Source: Cryptomeria japonica
Lineage: Eukaryota; Streptophyta; Pinopsida; Cupressales; Cupressaceae
Direction: 5' to 3'
Length of the DNA stretch: 35,000 nucleotides
NCBI RefSeq assembly: GCF_030272615.1
Contig: NW_026728905.1
Span: forward strand, 1 to 35,000
Of this stretch, positions 1-5,914 are shown piece after piece. A model generated the notes under the pieces. That model was not told the DNA's origin. It saw only the letters and a list, made by a program, of their open reading frames with translations, and did not search any database. Positions within the stretch are counted from its first letter, which is position 1. Every line of letters starts with the position of its first letter. Position numbers and translations under genes: made by a program.

Positions 1-200
1 TCGGTCATCGGACCCAACTTCCGACTTCATCCATACCGTAGGGTCTTTGAGGTTGGCGCGGTGCGCTCAACCTGGGGAGTCGACCCATCGAAGCATACAC
101 CTCCCCTATATAAGCTATTTGTCCGATTCCGACACCTGTGTAGTTTGCACCTCCGCTCAGGACATCGACCCCAACTTCCGAACTCGCCTGCAACGACCGA
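1..200 (-). repeat. Leftmost, diverged copy of the 157-bp promoter-like repeat (cut by window edge)
   Basis: This copy aligns with the repeats at 880-1912. It contains the GGTCTTTGAGGTTGGCGC block (about 40-57), the CGACCCATC block, the CTCCCCTATATAAGCTATTTG core (about 101-121) and the GACATCGACCCCAACTT tail (about 161-177). It is more diverged than the others (for example AAGCATACACC where they have AACCCAACACC). In the presumed leftward direction of transcription it is the copy nearest the missing 35S gene, so it could be the gene promoter or one more spacer promoter. The window edge prevents a decision. Confidence 0.7.
103..114 (-). promoter_or_regulatory. Pol I start-site-like core, copy 1
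   Basis: Read on the - strand this is CTTATATAGGGG, which fits the plant 35S rDNA initiation consensus TATATA followed by a G-run. Initiation would be at about 106-107. This copy is set 867 bp from the next core because the 52-bp array at 211-850 lies between them. A promoter role is inferred from the motif and its repetition; no transcript evidence is available here. Confidence 0.55.
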
Positions 201-210
201 ACAGCGCCTT

Positions 211-850
211 GGTGCGCACCAAAAGTGCGCACTTTTGGAGGGCACTTTTGTGCGCTCCAAAGGTGCGCACTTTTGAGGGCACTTTTGTGCGCTCCAAAGG
301 TGCGCACTTTTGGAGGGCACTTTTTGGAGGGCACTTTTGTGCGCTCCAAAGGTGCGCACTTTTGGAGGGCACTTTTTGGAGGGCACTTTTCTGCGCTCCA
401 AAGGTGCGCACTTTTGGAGGGCACTTTTTGGAGGGCACTTTTCTGCGCTCCAAAGGTGCGCACTTTTGGAGGGCACTTTTTGGAGGGCACTTTTCTGCGC
501 TCCAAAGGTGCGCACTTTTGGAGGGCACTTTTTGGAGGGCACTTTTCTGCGCTCCAAAGGTGCGCACTTTTGGAGGGCACTTTTGTGCACTCCAAAGGTG
601 CACACTTTTGGAGGGCACTTTTTGGAGGGCACTTTTCTGCACTCCAAAGGTGCGCACTTTTGGAGGGCACTTTTTGGAGGGCACTTTTGTGCGCTCCAAA
701 GGTGCGCACTTTTGGAGGGCACTTTTTGGAGGGCACTTTTGTGCGCTCCAAAGGTGCGCACTTTTGGAGGGCACTTTTGTGCACTCCAAAGGTGCGCACT
801 TTTGGAGGGCACTTTTCCTGCGCTCCAAAGGTGCACACCTAGGTGAGCAC
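211..850. repeat. Tandem array of about 52-bp palindromic repeats, 13 copies
   Basis: The motif TGCGCTCCAAAGGTGCGCAC (or TGCACTCC in two copies) recurs at 251, 288, 340, 392, 444, 496, 548, 586, 638, 690, 742, 780 and 819. The spacings are 37, 52, 52, 52, 52, 52, 38, 52, 52, 52, 38 and 39 bp. The 52-bp form carries GGAGGGCACTTTT twice and the 37-39-bp form carries it once. Each unit is centred on GTGCGCAC with nearly symmetric CTCCAAA/TTTGGAG arms. The array has no promoter core and splits copy 1 of the promoter repeat from the others. Such arrays are common in plant rDNA spacers. No coding role: frames stay open on both strands only because the repeat lacks stops. Confidence 0.93.
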
Positions 851-969
851 CTTCGACCACACCTTGTAGCACACCAAACTCTGACTTTCGACTTCATCCG
901 CAATGCAGGGTCTTTGAGGTTGGCGCAATGCGCACAACCAGGGGAGTCGACCCATCAAACCCAACACCT

Positions 970-981
970 CCCCTATATAAG
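970..981 (-). promoter_or_regulatory. Pol I start-site-like core, copy 2
   Basis: CTTATATAGGGG on the - strand, with a putative start near 973-974. It is preceded on the + strand by GGGGAG, which pairs with CTCCCC of the core, so a transcript beginning here could fold into a terminal hairpin. Confidence 0.55.
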
Positions 982-1126
982 CTATTTGTCTGATTCTCAT
1001 ACATGCGTAGCCTGCAGGAGCAATTAGGACATCGACCCCAACTTTCGGCTTCTAAACGAAAACAAGGTCTTTGAGGTTGGTGTAATGCGAACAACTAGGG
1101 GAGTCAACCCATCAAACCCAACACCT

Positions 1127-1138
1127 CCCCTATATAAG
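1127..1138 (-). promoter_or_regulatory. Pol I start-site-like core, copy 3
   Basis: CTTATATAGGGG on the - strand, 157 bp from copy 2. The flanks on both sides are conserved with the other copies. Confidence 0.55.
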
Positions 1139-1283
1139 CTATTTGTCTGATTCTCATACATGTGTAGTCTACAGGAGCAATTAGGACATCGACCCCAACT
1201 TTTGACTTCTTAACGAAAACAAGGTCTTTGAGGTTGACGTAATGCGCACAACCAGGGGAGTCGACCCATCAAACCCAACACCT

Positions 1284-1295
1284 CCCCTATATAAG
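1284..1295 (-). promoter_or_regulatory. Pol I start-site-like core, copy 4
   Basis: CTTATATAGGGG on the - strand, 157 bp from copy 3. GGGGAG at 1255-1260 and CTCCCC at 1282-1287 form a perfect 6-bp inverted repeat with a 21-nt loop. Confidence 0.55.
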
Positions 1296-1440
1296 CTATT
1301 TGTCCGATTCTCATACATGTGTAGCCTACAGGAGCCATTAGGACATTGACCCCAACTTTTGACTTCTTAACGAAAACAAGGTCTTTGAGGTTGGCGTAAT
1401 GCGCACAACCAAGGGAGTTGACCCATCAAACCCAACACCT

Positions 1441-1452
1441 CCCCTATATAAG
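1441..1452 (-). promoter_or_regulatory. Pol I start-site-like core, copy 5
   Basis: CTTATATAGGGG on the - strand, 157 bp from copy 4. The paired block upstream on the + strand is AGGGAG rather than GGGGAG, so the potential stem is one pair shorter. Confidence 0.55.
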
Positions 1453-1660
1453 CTATTTGTCTGATTCTCATACATGTGTAGCCTGCAACAACGATTAGGA
1501 CATCCACCCCAACTTCTGAATTCGTCTGCGTTGACCGCACCAAAGGTGCACGCCTTGGTGCTCACCAAAATCCGACTTCCGACTTCTTCTGCTATGCGGG
1601 GTCTTTGAGGTTGGCGCAGTGCGCACAACCAGGGGAGTCAACCCACCGAATGCAACACCT

Positions 1661-1672
1661 CCCCTATATAAG
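1661..1672 (-). promoter_or_regulatory. Pol I start-site-like core, copy 6
   Basis: CTTATATAGGGG on the - strand. It lies 220 bp from copy 5 because of the extra 63 bp in that unit. Confidence 0.55.
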
Positions 1673-1817
1673 CTATTTGTCTGATTCTCATACATGCGTA
1701 GACTGCAGCAATGATTAGGACATCCACCCCAACTTTTGACTTCTTAAACAAGACAGGGTCTTTGAAGTTGGTGCAGTGCACACAACCAGGGGAGTCGACC
1801 CATCAAACGCAACACCT

Positions 1818-1830
1818 CCCCTATATAAAG
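1818..1830 (-). promoter_or_regulatory. Pol I start-site-like core, copy 7 (variant)
   Basis: CTTTATATAGGGG on the - strand, with one extra base upstream of the TATATA compared with the other six copies. The TATATAGGGG itself is intact. In the presumed direction of transcription it is the most upstream core. Confidence 0.5.
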
Positions 1831-1912
1831 CTATTTGTCCGATTCTCATACGTGTAGTCTGCAGCAGCGATTAGGACATCGACCCCAACTTCCGAATTCG
1901 TTTGCATTGACC

Positions 1913-2090
1913 GCACCAAAGGTGCACGCCTTGGTGTGCACCTTGGAGTGCACTTTGGTGCTCACCTCGGTGCACACTTTGGTGTGCACCTCGGTGTGCA
2001 CCAAAGGTGCGCACCTTGGAGCGCACCAAAGGTGTACACTTTGGAGCGCACCACATAGGGTCTTTGAGAGGTTGGCGCAGTGCGCACACC
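1913..2090. repeat. GTGCAC/GTGCGCAC short-repeat block ending in a coreless promoter-repeat fragment
   Basis: GGTGCACGCC, TTGGTGTGCACC, CTCGGTGTGCACC and AAGGTGCGCACCTT (a perfect 14-bp palindrome at 2004-2017) follow one another at 10-20-bp intervals. At about 2056-2088 the GGTCTTTGAG..GTTGGCGCAG block of the promoter repeat reappears without a TATATA core, so this is a truncated promoter-repeat copy joined to the short repeats. The block marks the change from promoter repeats to the G-rich minisatellite. Confidence 0.75.
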
Positions 2091-3810
2091 AAGGTGGGTG
2101 TTGAGGTGCGTGCCGAGGTGGGTGGGTGCTAGGGTGCGCTCCATGGTGGGTGCCAGGGTGGGTGCGTGCTAGGGTGGATTCCAAAGAGGGTCATAGGGTG
2201 GGTGCCAAGGTGGGTTGGTGATATAGTGGGTTCAAAGGTGGGTACTAGGGTGGGTTCCAAGGTGGGTCACAAGTTGGGTGCCAGGATGCGTGGGTGTTAG
2301 GTTGGGTGCCAAGGTGGGCTCCTGCGTGGGTGGGTGCTAGGGTGGGTTTCAAGGTGGACGCGAGGGGCGGGTGCCAAGGTGGGTAACAAGTTGGGTGTTA
2401 GGATGGGTGAGTGCTAGAGTGGGTGCCAAGGTGGGTGGGTGCTAAGGTGGATGCCAAGGTGGTTCACAGGGTGGGTGGGTTCTAGGGTGAGTTCCAAGGT
2501 GGGTCACAGGTTTAGTGCTAGGGTGCGTGTCAAGGCGGGTGTCGAGGTGCCTGGGTGCTAGGGTGTGGATGCCAATGTGGGTCATAGGGTGGGTACTAGG
2601 GTGGGCTGCAATGTGGGTGCCAAGGTGGGTAACATGCTCGGTTGGTTCTAAATTGGGTGTCAGGGTGGGTGTGCACCCACCTTGCCCGAGGTGGGTGCCA
2701 AGGTGCCAGTGTGGGTGGGTGCTAAGGTGGATGCCAAGGTGGGTGAGAAGGTGGGTGATAGGTTGAGTGGTAGGATGGGTGGGTGCCAAGATGGGTCACA
2801 GGGTGGGTGCAAGGGTGGGTAGGTGCTAGGGTTGGTGTCAGGGTGGGTGGGTGCTAGGTTGGGTTCCAAGGTGGGTGCGAGGGTGAGTGTCAAGGTGGGT
2901 CACAGGTTAGGTGCTAGGATGGGTGAGTGCTAGGGTGCAAAGGTGCCAGGGTGGGTGCTAGGATGGGTCGATGCTAGGGTGAGTGGCAAGGTGGGTCCAC
3001 AAGTGTCAAGGTGGGTGCCGAGGTGGGTGCCAACTTGGGTTCCAAGGTGGGTGCCAAGTGGGCGACTGCTATGGTGGATGCCAAGGTGGGTCACGGGGTG
3101 GGTGCCAAGTTGCTAGGTTGTGTTCCAAGGTGGGTGCCAACGTGGCTGCTAGGGTGCGTGGGTTAAAGGGTGTGTCACAACGTGGGTGCCAGGATGGGTG
3201 CGCACCCACACTGGCCAAGACGGGTGCAAGGTTGGGTTCCAAGCCCGGTCACAGGCTGGGTGCTAGGATGGGTGGGTGCCAAGGTGGGCACCAGGGTGGG
3301 TGCACCCACCCTGGCCAAGGTGGGTCACGGGGTGGGTCCTAGGGTGGGTAACGGGGTGGGTACTAAGGTGCGTGCCAAGGTGGGTCATGGGGTGGGTGCC
3401 AAGGTGGGCACCAGGGTGGGTGTGCACCAACCCTAGCCAGGGTAGGTCACGGGGTGGTTGTCGGGGTGGGCGTCAAGGAGCCAAGGTGGGTGGCAAGTAG
3501 CCAAGTTGCGTGCCAAGGTGGGTGTCGGGGTGGGTGCCAAGGATCCAAGGTGGGTGCCAAGGAACCAAGGTGGGTGTCTGGGTGGGTGCCGAGGTGGGAG
3601 CCAGGGTGGGTCCCAAGGTGAGTGCAAAGGTGGGTGCCAGGGTCAAGGTGAGTGCCAATGTGGGTTCCAAGGTGCCAGGGTCAGGGTGAGTGCCAATGTG
3701 GGTTCAAAGGTGCTAAGTTGGGTGCGAGGTTGGGTGCGAGGGTGGGTGGGTGCCAAGGTGTGCTAGGTGGAAGCCCGGGTGGGTCGGCATCCCATGGGTG
3801 TCGAGTTGGG
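2091..3810 (+). repeat. G-rich degenerate minisatellite, GGTGGGTGCCAA core
   Basis: The sequence consists of imperfect 10-20-bp steps such as GGTGGGTGCCAAGGT, GGTGGGTGCTAGGGT and GGTGGGTCACAGG, with strong G-over-C bias on the + strand. A local duplication of exactly 120 bp offset is seen (30 bp identical at 3271-3300 and 3391-3420). Several stretches meet the four-G-run quadruplex pattern, for example 2328-2346. The part up to 3301 is present once in the window; the part from 3302 on is the first segment of each 6-kb unit. Open frames through it encode only low-complexity Gly/Val/Trp or Pro/Thr/His strings and are not genes. Confidence 0.9.
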
Positions 3811-4168
3811 TGCCTGATGGGTGCTTCTTGTCAAGTTTTAGTCGTCGGGACTCATTTCGAGCCTTAGAGGTCGTTTCTTGTCCGGTTGCCCTGTCTTCGA
3901 CCTGGGAACCCAATTTTGGTCCTCGGGTCCCATTTTTTTTTGTCTCGCATCCCACTTTTGGCTGTGGCCTTTTCGGGGTCGATTCTCGTTTTGGGCATCA
4001 GAGCATGTTTCTTCTCCTAAAACCCAATATTTGTTTATTAAGTCTCGGAACACATTTTTGTTCTCGTGGACCCATCATGGGTCTTGGAACGCATTTGTGG
4101 TCCTTGGGTCCCATTTTGCATCCCGAAACTTGTGTTTTGGTGCTTGATCCCTATTTTGGGTGCCCACC
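3811..4168. repeat. T-rich degenerate repeat segment of unit 1
   Basis: This segment is less GC-rich than the rest of the unit. Related phrases recur: GGTCCTCGGGTCCCATTTT (3918-3936) and GGTCCTTGGGTCCCATTTT (4099-4117), and CTCGGAACACATTT (4044) and CTTGGAACGCATTT (4083), the last pair 39 bp apart. It therefore looks like an old tandem repeat of about 40 bp, now degraded. A T9-T10 run lies near 3933-3942. No gene or conserved RNA is recognised. Equivalent segments start at about 9845, 15880, 21914, 27948 and 33982. Confidence 0.65.
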
Positions 4169-4527
4169 TTGCACCAAGTGCGCACCCGGGGCAAACCGAG
4201 CGCCTTGGTGCACCGGGGCAAGATCGAGCGTGCACCCGAGGCGCCCCGAACATGCACCAAGGTGCACTCGGCCCACATGTGAGCGCAGGTCGTTGCGCCC
4301 GAGGTGGTGTGTGGGCACCGCGTTGCAGACGGGACACTGCACGCACACGACGCCCCGTCCAGGTGCACGCACGTAGGCCGGGCCGGGTGCACACCCGACG
4401 CCCTAGCAAGGTGCGCGCACCCGGGCAGGGCTCACACTTGGCGAACGGGGCGCACTTCGCGAGGGAGGGTGTGCACCTCGACGGGGGTGGGTGGCCGGGG
4501 TGGATTCGCACGTGGGTCGCGGTTTGC
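4169..4527. other. GC-rich 5S upstream flank, no gene
   Basis: The stretch is rich in GTGCAC/GCGCAC words. It contains CACCCGAGGCGCCCCGA at 4233-4249, which is repeated at 4807-4823 on the other side of the 5S gene. No stop-delimited frame with recognisable protein content and no structured RNA is evident. Confidence 0.6.
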
Positions 4528-4555
4528 TAAGTACACACTGCGACAAGCTCATAAC
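4528..4555 (+). promoter_or_regulatory. 5S rRNA upstream promoter elements, unit 1
   Basis: A TATA-like TAAGTA lies at 4528-4533, that is -28 to -23. GC lies at -9/-8 and C at -1. Plant 5S genes typically have an AT-rich element near -28, a GC near -12 and C at -1, so the first and last fit and the GC is shifted. The same sequence precedes all six 5S copies, including 10563-10590, 16598-16625, 22632-22659, 28666-28693 and 34700-34727. Confidence 0.5.
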
Positions 4556-4673
4556 GGGTGCGATCATACCAGCGTTAGTGCACCGGATCCCATCAGAACT
4601 CCGCAGTTAAGCGCGCTTGGGCCGGAGTAGTACTGGGATGGGTGACCTCCCGGGAAGTCCCGGTGTTGCACCC
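4556..4673 (+). rRNA. 5S ribosomal RNA, copy 1
   Basis: Full-length plant 5S rRNA, the structural RNA of the large ribosomal subunit transcribed by RNA polymerase III. The 5' GGGTGC pairs perfectly with the 3' GCACCC (helix I, extendable to 9 pairs with wobbles). Internal control region: box A AGTTAAGCGCGCTTGG at 4605-4620 (gene positions 50-65), intermediate element about 4622-4627 and box C GGGATGGGTGACCTCCCGGG from 4635 (position 80). These are the expected positions for TFIIIA/TFIIIC binding. The length of 118 nt is near the usual 119-121 nt. It is followed at once by a T-run. No substitution disrupts a helix I can trace, so it appears functional. Strand is opposite to the presumed 35S direction. 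Confidence 0.97.
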
Positions 4674-4686
4674 TTTTTTAGTTTTT
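4674..4686 (+). terminator. Pol III terminator of 5S copy 1 (T6 plus T5)
   Basis: TTTTTTAGTTTTT follows the 3' end of the gene directly. The first T6 is sufficient for Pol III termination and the T5 could act as backup. Confidence 0.85.
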
Positions 4687-5124
4687 CGCCGGGCGTCGCA
4701 ATGCTATTTGAATAAACCTTTTGCCCGTTTGCGTTCTCGTCGGGGCCGGGCCGGGCCGGGGTGCGCTGCCCGCACTACCGCGCGCGCGGGGGCGACACCG
4801 AGCGCGCACCCGAGGCGCCCCGAGCACACAGGCCACGGTGCAACCCGGGCGTTGTGCGCGCACCCCGGTGCGCCCGAGGTGCTGCGCGCGCACCCAGGTG
4901 AAATCGGTGTGCACCTCGGCCAGTGCGCGCTCGGTCGAGTCGCGCACGTTGGCCAAGGTGCACGGTGATGTTTCTTACTCTAAGGTTCCGCACCAGACGC
5001 CCGGGACAGGTGAGCGAAGCTGGGCGGGGCCGGGTGCGCGGCCGGGGCAGGTGCACGCAGCTGGAGAGAGCTTTGGAGCACACCAGAGGTGCGCACCTTG
5101 GAGCACACTTCGGAGCGCACCAAT
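4687..5124. other. GC-rich 5S downstream flank, no gene
   Basis: It begins with a short AT-containing stretch (CTATTTGAATAAACC at about 4703-4717), then becomes strongly CpG-rich (GGGCCGGGCCGGGCCGGGG, CGCGCGCGGGGG). CACCCGAGGCGCCCCGA at 4807-4823 and GCGCCCGAGGTG near 4870 repeat elements of the upstream flank at about 574-bp distance. The GAATAAA is not associated with any gene and I do not call it a poly(A) signal. Confidence 0.55.
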
Positions 5125-5230
5125 GATGCGCTCCATTCAAAAGTTTCCTGAAAAGGCAAAAAAAGTTGAGATTATAGAATTTCCCACTTGAGAGATTGTA
5201 AAAAAAAAAAAATTTAAAATGAAGGAAACG
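5125..5230. repeat. A-rich island 1 of unit 1 (diverged)
   Basis: It starts GATGCGCTCCATTCAAAAG and contains CCTGAAAAGGCAAAAAAAG, an A13 run and AAATTTAAAATG, ending in GAAACGCGGGTGCC. It is recognisably related to islands 3-7 (GATGCGCTGCCTTCAC, GAAAAGGCAAAAAA, GGAACGCGGGTGCC) but has diverged between those anchors. The A-run is 13 here and 12 in units 2-5. Confidence 0.75.
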
Positions 5231-5864
5231 CGGGTGCCAAGGTGTGCGCGCCCGGGTGCGCAGCCCAGCCAAGGTGTGCGCACCAAGGCGCCCACCCTGG
5301 CGAAGGTGCACGCAAGGTGCGCACCCGAGGCAAACCGGACAATTAACCCAACTTTCGACTTCGCGCGCACCTGCGCACCTTGGAGCGCACTTCGGAGCGC
5401 TCCTTGTTGCGCACCAATCTTGGGCACCTCGGAGTGCACCATGGCGCCCACCAAGGTGCGCACCCGGGGCAAACCGAGCTCCGACTTCGTGCGCACCTTG
5501 GAGCGCACGAAAGGTGCGCACCATGGCGCCCACCAAGGTGCGCAGCCCAGCCAAGGCGTGCGCATCAAGGTGCGCACCCTGGCGAAGGTGCGCACCCGGG
5601 GCAAACCGAGCTCCGACTTCGTGCGCACCTTGGAGCGCACAAAGGGTGCGCAACCCAGCCAAGGTGTGCGCACCCCGGGCAAACCGAGCTCCGAATCGTG
5701 CGCACCTTGGAGCACACTTCGGAGCCCTCCTTGGTGCGCACCGATGTTGCGCACCTCGGAGCGCACCCGGGGAAAACAATGCAATTAACCCGACTTTCGA
5801 CTTCGTGGGCACCTCGGAGCGCTCTCGGGTTCGCACCTCGGAGCACACCGAGGTGCGCACCTTT
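5231..5864. repeat. Nested GGTGCGCACC short repeats between islands 1 and 2
   Basis: It is built from CCCAGCCAAGGTGTGCGCACC, GCACCCGGGGCAAACCGAGC, TCCGACTTCGTGCGCACC and CACCTTGGAGCGCAC words in varying order. AATTAACCC.ACTTTCGACTTCG occurs near 5340 and again near 5784. All frames are low-complexity Ala/Pro/Arg/His strings on both strands, so I call no gene. Confidence 0.75.
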
Positions 5865-5914
5865 GATGCGCTGCCTTCACCAATTTCCAGAAAAGGCAAG
5901 AAAACATTGAGAAG
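5865..5914. repeat. A-rich island 2 of unit 1 (truncated)
   Basis: GATGCGCTGCCTTCACCAAT, then TTTCCAGAAAAGGCAAGAAA, then directly GGTGTGCGCACC. It lacks the ATTTTAAAATTTCCG half present in islands 3-7. Confidence 0.75.

Larger units (their letters stand above)
880..1912 (-). repeat. Tandem 157-bp repeats carrying Pol I promoter-like cores
   Basis: Repeat starts, set at AGGACAT, fall at 1026, 1183, 1340, 1497, 1717 and 1873. The spacings are 157, 157, 157, 220 and 156 bp, with a partial unit at each end. Blocks within a unit on the + strand are GACATCGACCCCAACTT, GGTCTTTGAGGTTGGCG, AACCAGGGGAGTCGACCC, CACCTCCCCTATATAAGC and TTCTCATACATGTGTAG. The 220-bp unit (1497-1716) holds about 63 bp of GCACCAAAGGTGCACGCC-type sequence that also follows the last unit at 1913. 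On the - strand every unit presents TATATAGGGG. Duplicated spacer promoters of this kind are known from 35S intergenic spacers of many eukaryotes; that identity is inferred here. Confidence 0.85.

Noticed and set aside
211-850. CRISPR array
   Set aside because: Repeats are contiguous with no unique spacers, unit lengths switch between 37-39 and 52 bp by loss of an internal module, and the context is plant rDNA without cas genes.
47-1027. A 326-codon + strand frame across the promoter repeats and the 52-bp array
   Set aside because: It translates the 52-bp repeat and the promoter repeats; opposite-strand frames are equally open. No domain is recognisable.
101-1830. TATATAAG as Pol II TATA boxes on the + strand
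   Set aside because: Possible but less likely: no gene follows, whereas the opposite strand gives the specific TATATA-plus-G-run Pol I pattern in every copy. Kept only as an alternative.
2091-3810. Telomeric repeat tract
   Set aside because: The G-rich strand is built on GGTGGGTGCCAA, not the plant telomere repeat TTTAGGG or a simple variant of it.
4556-4673. 5S-derived retroelement such as a Cassandra TRIM terminal repeat
   Set aside because: The 5S is full length with intact helix I, internal promoter and T-run, is in tandem array with identical copies, and I see no primer-binding site, polypurine tract or paired terminal repeats at the right distance.
4703-4717. GAATAAA as a polyadenylation signal
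   Set aside because: It follows a Pol III gene and its terminator, with no Pol II gene upstream.
5125-5230. A-rich islands as poly(A) tails of retroposed sequences
   Set aside because: The A-runs are internal to a longer conserved island followed by TTTTAAAATTTCCG and GGAACGCGGGTGCC, and I see no target-site duplications. Seven related islands per unit are better explained by tandem duplication.
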